A stretch of DNA of 33,986 bases from Chloroflexota bacterium (lineage in GTDB: Bacteria > Chloroflexota > Limnocylindria > Limnocylindrales > CSP1-4): positions 1-33,986 of the forward strand of contig VEOW01000165.1 in NCBI GenBank assembly GCA_012026785.1. The letters are read 5' to 3'. Below the pieces are notes generated by a model. The model did no database searches. It was not told the DNA's origin and saw only the letters and a program-made list of their open reading frames with translations. Position numbers and translations under genes: made by a program. Within the stretch, counting starts at the first letter, position 1. Each line of letters begins with the position of its first letter. This document shows, one piece after another, positions 19,219-27,816 of the stretch.

Positions 19219-19994
19219 GCGAGCTGCTCGGCCTCGTCAACGCCATTCCGACGGATTTCCGGATCCTGATGGGCCTGGCCCTCACGGGCCTCCTCGTGAT
19301 GCTCCGCCTGGAGGCCGAGCGCTTCGGCACCGCCGAGTACGACGAGCCGGTTCGCGGCTACCGGCCACCGCTCTTGCGCCGGTTGGCCTGGTACCTGCTC
19401 GGGGTCGTCGGCATCGCCATGCTGCTCGTCGTCCACCCGAGCGCCCAGCGCGACCTGTTCCTGTTCGTCGGCGAGCGCTCGGGCATCCTCGTGGCGGTCG
19501 TCCTCGTCCTCGCCGGCGTGGGCCAGGCGGTGATCCTGGCGTGGCTGCACTACCGGCGCCTGCGGCTGCCGGACATCACGGCCTACCCGGGTGCCCTCGC
19601 CAACGAGATCTTCACGGCCCTCATCGACGAGGCGGTCTTCCGGGGTGCGGTCCTCGGCTACTTCCTGTGGGCCAGCGACGGCAACATCAACCTGTCGATC
19701 CTGGGCCAGGCCTTCCTGTACGTGCTGGCGACCCGCCTCGGCGCCCCGGGGCGCGATCGCTACGTGTTCCTGCTGGCCCTCGTCATCGGCCTCGGCGGCG
19801 GCTGGGCGACCCTCGAGACGGGCGGCATCGGGGCTGCCTTCCTGGGCCACGCCGCCACCCGAGTCGCGCTGTTCCTGACGACCGGCCACGCCGGTCAGCC
19901 GGCTCCCCGCGGAACCGAGGTCGAGGACATCGAGCGGCGGCGCCGGACGCCCGACGGCTGGCGGGTGGTGGGCCGCGGTGGCCGGGAGCGCTGA
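19215..19994 (+). CDS. CPBP/CAAX-protease-like membrane protein
   Basis: A 259-residue polytopic protein starting at GTG (GTGA overlap with the lepA stop). Helices occur around [65 protein letters not shown] and [15 protein letters not shown]. The segment [18 protein letters not shown] resembles the CPBP motif EExxxR, but with Asp in place of the first Glu. [12 protein letters not shown] supplies the expected later His. These resemble intramembrane glutamic protease motifs used in prenyl-protein processing or bacteriocin self-immunity. The degenerate motif makes activity uncertain. The C-terminus is a charged soluble tail. It overlaps hemW by 17 bp. Confidence 0.7.
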   Translation: MSELLGLVNAIPTDFRILMGLALTGLLVMLRLEAERFGTAEYDEPVRGYRPPLLRRLAWYLLGVVGIAMLLVVHPSAQRDLFLFVGERSGILVAVVLVLAGVGQAVILAWLHYRRLRLPDITAYPGALANEIFTALIDEAVFRGAVLGYFLWASDGNINLSILGQAFLYVLATRLGAPGRDRYVFLLALVIGLGGGWATLETGGIGAAFLGHAATRVALFLTTGHAGQPAPRGTEVEDIERRRRTPDGWRVVGRGGRER

Positions 19995-21234
19995 GCCGGC
20001 GCCGATCGAGGATTCGCCGCGACCCCCGGCCGCGCTGTACCTCCACGTCCCGTTCTGCCGGTCGATCTGTCCGTACTGCGACTTCGCGGTCGTCGCCGGC
20101 CGAGCGACGACGGGGCCTTCGAGCCGGATCGCTGCCTTCGTCGACGCCCTGCTGGCCGAGCTCGGGCTGCGAGCCTCCGCCCTGGATGCCCGGTGGGGAC
20201 GGCCGCCGCTTCGGCCGCCGCTTCGATCGGCCTACCTGGGCGGTGGTACGCCGAGCCTGCTGCCTGCCGAGGCGGTCGCGCGCATCCTCGAGGTCGTCCA
20301 AGAGCGCTTCGGGCTTCAGCCCGGGGCGGAGGTGACGATCGAGGTCAATCCGGGCCCGGACGCTCGTGGCGACCTGGCGGGCTTCCGGCAGGCGGGTGCG
20401 AATCGCCTCTCGATCGGGGCCCAGAGCCTCGACGGGTCGGAGCTCCGGCGCCTGGGCCGGCGGCACGAGCCCGGGGACGTCTCGGAGACCCTCACCCTTG
20501 GGCGAGCCGGGGGCTTCGAATCGATCTCGCTCGACCTGCTGTACGACACGCCCGGCCAGTCGCTCGACGGTTGGCTTCGAACCGTGGACGCCGCACTGGC
20601 GCTCGAGCCCGACCACCTGTCGCTCTATGCGCTGACCCTCGACGATCCCGACGCCGAGGGCCTGACGGGACCGCTCGGGGACCACCTGCCGCTGCGGCCG
20701 GGCGCGCGCCGCTGGCGCGAGCACGCGCGCCGGGGCCAGGACGAGGACCGCGCCGCCGCCCTGTACGAGGCCGCCGACCGGCGCCTGGCGGCTGCCGGCT
20801 TTGCCTGGTACGAGATCAGCAACTGGAGCCGGCCAGGCCACGAGAGCCGCCACAACCTCGCGTACTGGCACCACGAGCCATACGAGGCCGTCGGGCCGGG
20901 TGCCCATGCCTTCGACGGCCGAACGCGGCGCTGGAACGCCGCCCGGTTGGACGCGTATCTCGGCGCGCTCCTGCCGTCAGGGGCCGCCGAGCCGTCCCTC
21001 CCACCCGGGGGCCACGAGCTCCTCGATGCTCGGACGCAGGCGCTCGAGAGCATCATCCTGGCCCTTCGAACGTCCGACGGACTGCTGCACTCGGTCGCGT
21101 CCCGCCCGCCGTTCGAGGGCCCGATCCGATGGGCGCTCAACCACGGCCTCCTGGAGCTCGAGCCGCCCCGCCTCCGACTGACGACGCGGGGTCGCCTGCT
21201 CTCGAACGAACTGTTTGCACGACTCGCTGCTTGA
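19978..21234 (+). CDS. hemW: HemW-like radical SAM protein (heme chaperone)
   Basis: A 418-residue radical SAM protein. The [4Fe-4S] cluster motif CRSICPYC (Cys27, 31, 34) follows YLHVPF, and AYLGGGTPSLLPAE and EVNPGPD follow as in the HemN/HemW family. Other typical segments are RLSIGAQSLD, LGRRHEPGDV, SLDLLYDTPGQSLDGW and WYEISNWSRPGHESRHNLAYW. The C-terminal HemW domain ends in LEPPRLRLTTRGRLLSNELF. HemW was long mislabelled as coproporphyrinogen dehydrogenase and instead handles heme delivery. The lepA-hemW-hrcA-grpE-dnaK order is conserved in many Gram-positive-type genomes. GTG start inside the previous gene. Confidence 0.92.
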   Translation: MAGSAEPAPIEDSPRPPAALYLHVPFCRSICPYCDFAVVAGRATTGPSSRIAAFVDALLAELGLRASALDARWGRPPLRPPLRSAYLGGGTPSLLPAEAVARILEVVQERFGLQPGAEVTIEVNPGPDARGDLAGFRQAGANRLSIGAQSLDGSELRRLGRRHEPGDVSETLTLGRAGGFESISLDLLYDTPGQSLDGWLRTVDAALALEPDHLSLYALTLDDPDAEGLTGPLGDHLPLRPGARRWREHARRGQDEDRAAALYEAADRRLAAAGFAWYEISNWSRPGHESRHNLAYWHHEPYEAVGPGAHAFDGRTRRWNAARLDAYLGALLPSGAAEPSLPPGGHELLDARTQALESIILALRTSDGLLHSVASRPPFEGPIRWALNHGLLELEPPRLRLTTRGRLLSNELFARLAA

Positions 21235-21285
21235 TGGCCCGGCACGCCGCGGCACAGCGGAGCCGGTGACCCTGGCAAACCCCAA

Positions 21286-21311
21286 CGCGGAGCCTGACCG
21301 GCGGCTCCGCG
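21286..21311 (+). terminator. Hairpin between hemW and the hrcA promoter
   Basis: A 9-bp stem CGCGGAGCC / GGCTCCGCG (21286-21294 and 21303-21311) with an 8-nt loop. The T-poor sequence that follows is the hrcA -35 region. A weak intrinsic terminator, or a barrier to read-through from hemW. Confidence 0.45.
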
Positions 21312-21313
21312 CG

Positions 21314-21343
21314 TTGACACCCGAGCGCGATCCGGGCTACGAT
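21314..21343 (+). promoter_or_regulatory. Sigma70-type promoter of the hrcA-grpE-dnaK operon
   Basis: Consensus TTGACA (21314-21319), an 18-bp spacer and TACGAT (21338-21343). Transcription would start near 21350, just before the CIRCE operator, which fits repression by HrcA. Confidence 0.88.
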
Positions 21344-21355
21344 GCCGATCAGCTG

Positions 21356-21382
21356 TTAGCACTCTGGCCGGGAGAGTGCTAA
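21356..21382 (+). promoter_or_regulatory. CIRCE operator (HrcA binding site)
   Basis: A perfect TTAGCACTC-N9-GAGTGCTAA inverted repeat, matching the canonical CIRCE element at every position. It lies at about +6 to +33 of the predicted transcript and 23 bp before the hrcA ATG, so HrcA represses its own operon until heat shock titrates GroEL. Confidence 0.98.
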
Positions 21383-21405
21383 CGAATCGAACTCCAGGTG
21401 GTGAG

Positions 21406-22497
21406 ATGGCGCTGGTGCGAAGCGACGCGCGAGCCCGGCGACGGGCCCGCCGCTCCAGCGGCCCGCTGGACCTCCGAACACAGTCAATCCTGCGGGCCGT
21501 CATCGAGGAATACGTGACCACCGCTCAGCCGGTGGGCAGCCACGCGCTCGTGGAGCGCTACCGGTTCGGCGTGTCCAGCGCCACGATCCGCAACGTCCTT
21601 GCCGAGCTCGAGTCGGCCGGCCTGCTCAGTCATCCGCACACCTCGGCCGGCCGGACGCCGACCGACGCCGGCTACCGCTGGTACGTCGAATCGATCATCG
21701 ACGTCGCGCCGCTGCCGCCGGTCGAGCAGCTGATGATCCGACACCAGTTCGGCCAGGTGGAGTATGCCAGCGAGCAGTGGTTCCGCCTCGCCGCCTCGAC
21801 GATCGCCTCGATGACCCGGGCGGCCGGATTGGCCACGCCAGCCAAGCCCGCCGCGGCGCACGTCAGGCGGATCGATCTCGTGTCCATCAACGCCCGCCTC
21901 GCGAGCCTCGTCGTCGTCCTCCGCGAGGGCGCCATCAAGCAGACCCTCGTGGCCCTCGACGCGCCGGAGGACCAGTCGGCCCTGACGATCGTCGCTTCTG
22001 TCCTGAACGACCTCGTCCACGACCGGGCCGCCTCGGAGGTGGCCGCTGCGCTGCAGGGCCTGGATCGGCGGCTGCCCCACATGGACCTGATCGAGGACGT
22101 CGGCGAGCGGATCGTCCGGATGCTGCGGGACTACGACGCGGCGGCTGTCGAGGAGGTCTTCAGCGACGGCCTCCTCAACGTGATGGGCGCACCGGAGTTC
22201 GACCGCAGCGACAAGCTGCGGCGGGTCTTCGCGGCGCTCGAGAACCGGGCCTACCTCGGCGAGCTGGTGACGACCGTCGCTGCCGCGGGTGCCGTCCGGG
22301 TCTTCATCGGGCATGAGAACCCGCCGGCGGACATGCGCGACGTGGCGCTCGTGCTGGCGCCCTATGGGCGGCCGGACCAGGCCGTCGGCGTCGTCGGCGT
22401 GCTCGGGCCGACGCGGCTCGCGTACCCCGAGGCGATCGGCACCGTCCGCTTCGTGTCGGGACTGATGAACGAGCTCGTCGAGCACCTCTACAACTGA
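21406..22497 (+). CDS. hrcA: Heat-inducible transcription repressor HrcA
   Basis: A 363-residue DNA-binding repressor of CIRCE-controlled chaperone genes. I start at the ATG (MALVRSDARARRRARR) behind AGGTGG. The in-frame start at 21376 would lie inside the operator. An Arg-rich lead of about 20 residues is followed by the winged-helix domain LDLRTQSILRAVIEEYVTTA, FGVSSATIRNVLAELESAGL and SHPHTSAGRTPTDAGYRWYV. The GAF-like and dimerisation domains follow, with VVLREGAIKQTLVALDA and VFIGHENPPADMRDVALVLA, and GVLGPTRLAYPEAI near the C-terminus. First gene of the operon; grpE follows after 38 bp. Confidence 0.97.
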   Translation: MALVRSDARARRRARRSSGPLDLRTQSILRAVIEEYVTTAQPVGSHALVERYRFGVSSATIRNVLAELESAGLLSHPHTSAGRTPTDAGYRWYVESIIDVAPLPPVEQLMIRHQFGQVEYASEQWFRLAASTIASMTRAAGLATPAKPAAAHVRRIDLVSINARLASLVVVLREGAIKQTLVALDAPEDQSALTIVASVLNDLVHDRAASEVAAALQGLDRRLPHMDLIEDVGERIVRMLRDYDAAAVEEVFSDGLLNVMGAPEFDRSDKLRRVFAALENRAYLGELVTTVAAAGAVRVFIGHENPPADMRDVALVLAPYGRPDQAVGVVGVLGPTRLAYPEAIGTVRFVSGLMNELVEHLYN

Positions 22498-22535
22498 CCA
22501 AATCTCGAGACGGAACAGGGGAAGCAACCATCGAC

Positions 22536-23213
22536 ATGGAACGATCGGGACGAACCACCAGAGCCCAGGAGCGCGCCGCGGCAATCGATGTCTCACCGGC
22601 GCGGCTGGCGGCCGAGATCGAGCGGATCACCCGCGAGCGCGACAAGGCACGGCGCGAGGTCGAGGCACTGCAGGCCCGCCTCGAGGGACTCGTGCCGGCC
22701 GAGGGAGGCGACGACATCGAGAGCCTCCGCCGCGAGCGCGAGGAGTACCTGACCGCGCTCCAGCGCGAGCGGGCCGAGTTCCAGAACTTCCGGCGCCGCA
22801 CCGCCGAGGAGCGCGAGGCGATGCTCGGGCTTGCCGGGGAGGACCTCATCCGCAAGGTCCTCGCCCTCGCCGACGATTTCGACCGCGCCATCGACCACCG
22901 GCCCGAGGCGATCGCCGAGGACCCCTGGGTCGAAGGCATCGCGGCGATCGACCGCAAGCTCCGCGCGCTCCTCGAGAGCGAGGGCGTGAGCGCCATCGAA
23001 GCCGCGCCGGGAACCCGCTTCGACCCTCGAGCCCACGAGGCCGTCGCCAACGTCCCGGGTACGGGCCGCGATGGCGGCGAGATCGTCGAGGAGCTGCGGC
23101 GAGGCTATCGGCTTCGCGACCGGGTCATCCGGCCGGCGCTCGTTGCCGTCGCTGCCGAATCCGGGGAAGAAGCCGGCGCCGGCACCGCCGAGCCCCCGCC
23201 GCCCATCCACTGA
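22536..23213 (+). CDS. grpE: GrpE nucleotide exchange factor
   Basis: Releases ADP from DnaK, acting as a homodimer. The 225 residues comprise a long charged coiled coil (about 30-90, IERITRERDKARREVEALQARL, continuing through REREEYLTALQRERAEFQNF) and FRRRTAEEREAMLGLAGEDL. A four-helix region has LALADDFDRAIDHRPE and VEGIAAIDRKLRALLESEGV. The beta domain has FDPRAHEAV and LRRGYRLRDRVIRPALVAVA. An acidic/proline tail ends it. Length and order are standard. GGGGAAG lies upstream of the ATG. It sits between hrcA and dnaK in the CIRCE operon. Confidence 0.96.
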   Translation: MERSGRTTRAQERAAAIDVSPARLAAEIERITRERDKARREVEALQARLEGLVPAEGGDDIESLRREREEYLTALQRERAEFQNFRRRTAEEREAMLGLAGEDLIRKVLALADDFDRAIDHRPEAIAEDPWVEGIAAIDRKLRALLESEGVSAIEAAPGTRFDPRAHEAVANVPGTGRDGGEIVEELRRGYRLRDRVIRPALVAVAAESGEEAGAGTAEPPPPIH

Positions 23214-23260
23214 CCACCGTCGTCTGACCGACAGAACCAGAACAGGAGCGCACCAGGACC

Positions 23261-25234
23261 ATGGCCAAGATCATCGGAATCGACCTCGGAACGCCCACCT
23301 CCGTCGTTGCCGTCATGGAGGGCGGCGAGCCGCCCGTCATCCCGTCCGCCGAGGGCGGCCGGATCGTGCCGTCGGTCGTCGCGTTCAGCAAGAGCGGCGA
23401 GCGCCTCGTCGGCCAGCTCGCCAAGCGCCAGGCGGTGACCAACCCCGGCAACACGGTCTATTCGATCAAGCGCTTCATGGGTCGCCGCTGGGACGACCCC
23501 GAGGTCCAGCGCAGCAAGGGCCTCGTGCCCTACATGGTCGAGAAGGACCCGAAGTCGGACGGCATCCTCGTCAAGCTGGCCAACGACAAGACCTACACGC
23601 CGCCCGAGATCAGCGCCATGATCCTGCAGAAGCTCAAGGCCGATGCGGAGGCGTACCTCGGCGAGAAGATCACCGAGGCGGTCATCACCGTCCCGGCCTA
23701 CTTCGACGACACCCAGCGCCAGGCGACCAAGGATGCCGGCCGGATCGCCGGCCTGGACGTCAAGCGGATCATCAACGAGCCGACGGCGTCGGCTCTCGCC
23801 TACGGGCTCGACAAGAAGCACGACGAGAAGATCGCCGTCTACGACCTCGGCGGCGGAACGTTCGACATCAGCATCCTCGAGCTCGGCGACGGGGTCTTCG
23901 AGGTGAAGGCCACCAACGGCGACACCCACCTCGGCGGCGACGACTTCGACCAGAAGGTCATCGACTGGCTGCTGGCCGAGTTCAAGAAGGACCAGGGCAT
24001 CGACCTGTCGAAGGATCCGCAGGCCCTGCAGCGGCTCAAGGAGGCGGCCGAGAAGGCCAAGATCGAGCTGTCCTCGACGGCCTCGACCGAGATCAACCTG
24101 CCGTACGTCACGGCCGATGCCTCAGGCCCCAAGCACCTCGTGATGACGCTCACCCGGGCGAAGCTGGAGGACCTCGTCAAGGACCTCGTGGCGAAGACCC
24201 GCGGTCCCGTCGAGGCCGCGCTCAAGGATGCCGGTCTCAAGGCGTCTGACATCGACGAGGTCATCCTCGTCGGCGGCCAGACCCGGATGCCGGCCGTCCA
24301 GGAGCTCGTCAAGGACACCTTCGGGAAGGAGCCCCACAAGGGCGTCAATCCCGACGAGGTCGTCGCCGTCGGCGCGGCCATCCAGGCCGGCGTGCTCGGC
24401 GGCGAGGTCAAGGACGTCCTCCTGCTCGACGTCACGCCGCTGTCGCTCGGCATCGAGACGCTCGGTGGCGTCATGACCCGGCTGATCGATCGCAACACCA
24501 CGATCCCGACGAGCAAGTCGCAGGTCTTCTCGACCGCGTCGGACAACCAGAACCAGGTCGAGATCCACGTCCTCCAGGGCGAGCGTGACTTCGCGGCCGA
24601 CAACAAGACCCTCGGTCGGTTCATCCTCGACGGCATCCCGCCGGCGCCGCGGGGCATCCCGCAGATCGAGGTCGCCTTCGACATCGACGCCAACGGCATC
24701 CTCGACGTGCGGGCCAAGGACCGCGCGACCGGACGCGAGCAGCAGGTGCGGATCACGGCCTCGTCGATGCTCTCCAAGGACGACGTCGACAAGATGGTCC
24801 GCGAGGCCCAGGAGCACGCCGACGAGGACAAGAAGCGGCGCGAGGAGGTCGAGATCCGCAACCAGGCGGAGCAGCTGACCTACCAGGCCGAGCGGACCCT
24901 CTCGGACCTCGGCGACAAGGTCTCGGCCGACGATCGAGCCGAGGTGGAGCGCCAGGTCGAGTCACTGCGCGAGGCCCTCAAGGGCTCCGACGTGACCGCC
25001 ATCCAGACGGGCATGCAGTCGCTCGCCGGGACGCTCTCGCGCGTCTCGACGGCCGCCTACCAGGCCGCCAGCCCGATGGACGGACCGGGCCAGCCGGGGC
25101 CCGGCGAGAGCGACGGTTCCGCTGGGCCGGGCGAGGACCAGGGCGAGCCGGCCGGCGCCGGTGCCCGCTCCGGTGGCGAGGGCGCCGAGGGTGGCGCCGA
25201 CGAGGCGGTCGAGGGCGAGTACAAGGAGGTCTAG
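23261..25234 (+). CDS. dnaK: Chaperone DnaK (Hsp70)
   Basis: ATP-driven chaperone of 657 residues. Nucleotide-binding domain: [19 protein letters not shown] (4-22), [55 protein letters not shown] and [15 protein letters not shown]. The linker [19 protein letters not shown] leads to the substrate domain ([40 protein letters not shown]). An alpha-helical lid and a Gly/Glu-rich tail ending EYKEV follow. The phosphate loop, almost always GTTNS or GTTxS in Hsp70, reads GTPTS (T12P and N13T), an uncommon change next to the ATP phosphates. The rest is intact, so activity is expected. dnaJ does not follow; a phosphoesterase gene does. Confidence 0.97.
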   Translation: MAKIIGIDLGTPTSVVAVMEGGEPPVIPSAEGGRIVPSVVAFSKSGERLVGQLAKRQAVTNPGNTVYSIKRFMGRRWDDPEVQRSKGLVPYMVEKDPKSDGILVKLANDKTYTPPEISAMILQKLKADAEAYLGEKITEAVITVPAYFDDTQRQATKDAGRIAGLDVKRIINEPTASALAYGLDKKHDEKIAVYDLGGGTFDISILELGDGVFEVKATNGDTHLGGDDFDQKVIDWLLAEFKKDQGIDLSKDPQALQRLKEAAEKAKIELSSTASTEINLPYVTADASGPKHLVMTLTRAKLEDLVKDLVAKTRGPVEAALKDAGLKASDIDEVILVGGQTRMPAVQELVKDTFGKEPHKGVNPDEVVAVGAAIQAGVLGGEVKDVLLLDVTPLSLGIETLGGVMTRLIDRNTTIPTSKSQVFSTASDNQNQVEIHVLQGERDFAADNKTLGRFILDGIPPAPRGIPQIEVAFDIDANGILDVRAKDRATGREQQVRITASSMLSKDDVDKMVREAQEHADEDKKRREEVEIRNQAEQLTYQAERTLSDLGDKVSADDRAEVERQVESLREALKGSDVTAIQTGMQSLAGTLSRVSTAAYQAASPMDGPGQPGPGESDGSAGPGEDQGEPAGAGARSGGEGAEGGADEAVEGEYKEV

Positions 25235-25237
25235 ACC

Positions 25238-25266
25238 CGCGGGGCGCCGGCCGCCGGTGCCCCGCG
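25238..25266 (+). terminator. Strong hairpin after dnaK
   Basis: A 13-bp stem CGCGGGGCGCCGG / CCGGTGCCCCGCG with one G-U pair and a CCG loop begins 4 bp after the stop. No T-tract follows, so it may terminate or stabilise the 3' end. Confidence 0.6.
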
Positions 25267-25348
25267 ACCAGATCGTCGCATCTCCGTCACGCTTCGAGCG
25301 AGTCGGCGACGAGCGGAATCGCTCCTCGGCGCGTCTACTTGGCTCGTC

Positions 25349-26314
25349 ATGTCCAGTGGCCGTCGATCGGGGAGCCTGGTTCGTCACCGGATGGCCGGGA
25401 ATGCGCTGGCGGCCGTCGTGGCCGTCGCGCTCATGGCGGGCTCGGTCGGGCTCGTGGCCCAGCTCGTTCGCCGTGCGAACCACCTGACCGACCTGGAGGC
25501 CACCCCATCCGGGTCGATCGTCCCGGTTCGGCCGTTCGGCCACGTCTTCCTCATCGTGCTCGAGAACAAGACCGAGCAGGACATCGTCGGGTCGCCCGAG
25601 GCTCCCCACCTCGCCGACCTCATCGCGCGCTACGGGCTCGCGACCCGCTACCAGGCGATCGCCCACCCGTCCCAACCGAACTACCTGGCCCTGTTCAGCG
25701 GCTCGACCCAGGACGTCCTCGATGACGACGTCCATGACGTCGCCGCGCCGAGCCTCGCCGACCAGCTGGAAACCGCGGGTCGGACGTGGAGGGTCTACGC
25801 CGAGAACCTGCCGTCCGGCAGCTGCTTTGCCGGCGAATCGTCGACGGGCGGACCGGACGGCTCGGGCCAGTACGTTCGAAGGCACAACCCGGCGATCAGC
25901 TTCGCCGCGATCCGGACCGTGCCGGAACGCTGCGCCAACGTCCGACCGCTGGCCGAGTTCCGGCCCGACGCCGCCGATTTCACGATGATCGTCCCGAACG
26001 CCTGTCACGCGATGCACGACTGCCCGGTCGCGAGCGGCGATGCCTGGTTGGGCGAGATCCTTCCGCGGATCCTCGATTCCCCGGCCTGGCGCGACGGGGG
26101 CGTCCTGTTCATCACCTTCGACGAGGGATCCGACCGCTCACCGCGGAACGAGGTTCCGACCCTGGTCATCGCGCCCGACGTCCCGCCCGGGTTCCGATCC
26201 GACACGCCACATTCCCACTTCTCGCTGCTCCGGACGATCGAGGAGGGTTTCGGCCTGCCCTGCCTGGCCGACAGCTGCCACGCCAACACGCTGGGGGAGT
26301 TCTTCGACCGCTGA
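25349..26314 (+). CDS. Membrane-anchored phosphoesterase (acid phosphatase / phospholipase C-like)
   Basis: A 321-residue PF04185-type phosphoesterase. The N-terminal helix (about 15-38, MAGNALAAVVAVALMAGSVG) is a signal anchor, so the enzyme faces outside. The core begins with VFLIVLENKTEQDIVG, continues with YQAIAHPSQPNYLALFSGS, and near the end has LFITFDEGSDRS, VPTLVIAPDVPPGF and THSH-like PHSHFSLLRTIEEGFGLP. These are the metal/phosphate motifs of the family. Several Cys (SCFAG, RCANV, ACHAMHDC, LPCLADSCHA) may form disulfides. The substrate is unknown; family members hydrolyse phosphomonoesters or phospholipids. TACTTG lies 7 bp before the ATG, a possible leaderless start. No tie to the heat-shock operon. 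Confidence 0.82.
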   Translation: MSSGRRSGSLVRHRMAGNALAAVVAVALMAGSVGLVAQLVRRANHLTDLEATPSGSIVPVRPFGHVFLIVLENKTEQDIVGSPEAPHLADLIARYGLATRYQAIAHPSQPNYLALFSGSTQDVLDDDVHDVAAPSLADQLETAGRTWRVYAENLPSGSCFAGESSTGGPDGSGQYVRRHNPAISFAAIRTVPERCANVRPLAEFRPDAADFTMIVPNACHAMHDCPVASGDAWLGEILPRILDSPAWRDGGVLFITFDEGSDRSPRNEVPTLVIAPDVPPGFRSDTPHSHFSLLRTIEEGFGLPCLADSCHANTLGEFFDR

Positions 26315-26332
26315 TCCGGCTCGGCGAGCCGA

Positions 26333-26338
26333 TAGACT
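26333..26338 (+). promoter_or_regulatory. -10 element with probable leaderless start of the K+ channel gene
   Basis: TAGACT ends 7 bp before the GTG start codon, the distance expected when the transcript begins at or one base before the start codon. No ribosome-binding site is present. Confidence 0.45.
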
Positions 26339-26345
26339 CGGACGG

Positions 26346-27800
26346 GTGCCGCCCCGGCTGCCACCGCACCGCGATCCCGCCGGCATCCAGGGCCGCCGGC
26401 CCGGGGACAGGCGCGTCCGCGTCGAGTTGGTCAAGCCCCGGGAATACGCCGTTCGCCCGCCGCGGCGCGTCCGCCGTCCGACCTCGCCGGCCGTCGTCCT
26501 GATCGCCGGGTTCGCGATCCTGATCGCGGTCGGAGCGGTCGTGCTGGCGCTGCCCGTGTCGTCGGCCAGCGGGACCTGGACGGATCCGATCGTGGCCCTG
26601 TTCACGGCGACCTCCGCGGTCTGCGTGACGGGTCTGATCGTCGTCGACACCGGGACCTACTGGAGCCCGTTCGGCCACCTCGCGATCGCCCTGTTGATGC
26701 AGGTCGGTGGGTTCGGCTTCATGACCGGCTCGACGCTCCTGCTGTTCCTGCTCGTGGGCCGGCGCACCGGCCTCCGTGATCGGGTCCTCGTGCAGGCCAC
26801 GACGGACACGGCGAACCTCGGCCACGTCACCACCCTGGTGAAGCGAATTGCGGTCTTCACGCTCATCGCGGAGGTGGCCGGGACGGTGCTCCTCGGCGTG
26901 GCCTTCGCGCTCCGAGGCCAGGATCTCCTGGGCGCCGCGTGGTGGGGCGTCTTTCACTCGATCTCGGCGTTCAACAACGCCGGGTTCGACCTCGTCGGCG
27001 AGTTCCGCAGCCTCTCGCCGTACGTCGACGATCCGCTCGTCCTCGCGCCGATCGGCATCCTCATCGTGATCGGCGGCCTCGGCTTCGCGATCATCGGCGA
27101 CGCCGTCGCCAAGCGCCGCTGGAGCCGCTGGGCCCTCGAGACGAAGCTCGTCCTGCCGACAACCCTGGCCCTCATCGCGGCCGGCACGCTGGCCATCGGC
27201 TGGTTCGACTGGAACAACCCCGAGACGCTCGGTGCGCTGCCCTCGGAGCAGCGTCCCCTCAACGCCCTGTTCGAGGCGGTGACCCTCCGCACGGCCGGCT
27301 TCTCGACGCTCCCCACCGGCTCGCTCGCCGAGCCATCGCTCATCGTGTTCATGGCCCTGATGTTCATCGGCGGCGCCTCGGGCTCGACCGCCGGCGGGAT
27401 CAAGGTCAACACCTTCGTGATCCTGCTGGTGGCGATCGTGTCGACCGCCCGCGGGTTGCCGTCGGCGGTCGCCTTCGGCCGGCGGATCGCCCACCTGCTG
27501 ATCTACCGAGCCCTGGCGATCGCCCTCCTCGGGATCGCGGGCGTGTTTCTCGTGGCCCTCGGTCTCGAGGCGCGCGGCGGGGGCCCCTTCCTCCGGGCGT
27601 TGTTCGAGACGATCTCGGCGGTCGGCACTGTCGGCGCGTCGACCGGGATCACGCGCGAGCTCTCCGATCCGGCTCGCCTCCTGATCGCCGTCGGGATGTT
27701 CGTCGGCCGCCTCGGACCGCTTACGCTCGTCGTGGCGTTGACCGCTCGGGCGCGGCCGGTGTCGCATCGGCCGGCCCTCGAGACGATTCGAATCGGGTGA
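26346..27800 (+). CDS. K+ uptake channel subunit, TrkH/KtrB family
   Basis: Integral membrane K+-transporting subunit; the assigned reading gives 484 residues. The start at GTG (26346) is uncertain; the first 40 residues are Arg/Pro-rich. Four pore loops with selectivity-filter glycines are visible: FTATSAVCVTGLIV (P1), FHSISAFNNAGFDLV (P2), VTLRTAGFSTLPTGS (P3) and FETISAVGTVGASTG (P4). Transmembrane helices flank each, for example LIAGFAILIAVGAVVLALP and PIGILIVIGGLGFAIIGDAV. LVLPTTLALIAAGTLAIGW separates the second and third pore units. All loops are complete, so function is likely. Seventeen bp separate it from the regulatory RCK subunit, suggesting one operon. Length matches KtrB-class proteins (about 450). 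Confidence 0.94.
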   Translation: MPPRLPPHRDPAGIQGRRPGDRRVRVELVKPREYAVRPPRRVRRPTSPAVVLIAGFAILIAVGAVVLALPVSSASGTWTDPIVALFTATSAVCVTGLIVVDTGTYWSPFGHLAIALLMQVGGFGFMTGSTLLLFLLVGRRTGLRDRVLVQATTDTANLGHVTTLVKRIAVFTLIAEVAGTVLLGVAFALRGQDLLGAAWWGVFHSISAFNNAGFDLVGEFRSLSPYVDDPLVLAPIGILIVIGGLGFAIIGDAVAKRRWSRWALETKLVLPTTLALIAAGTLAIGWFDWNNPETLGALPSEQRPLNALFEAVTLRTAGFSTLPTGSLAEPSLIVFMALMFIGGASGSTAGGIKVNTFVILLVAIVSTARGLPSAVAFGRRIAHLLIYRALAIALLGIAGVFLVALGLEARGGGPFLRALFETISAVGTVGASTGITRELSDPARLLIAVGMFVGRLGPLTLVVALTARARPVSHRPALETIRIG

Positions 27801-27816
27801 TCGTGAAGGGAGCGAG

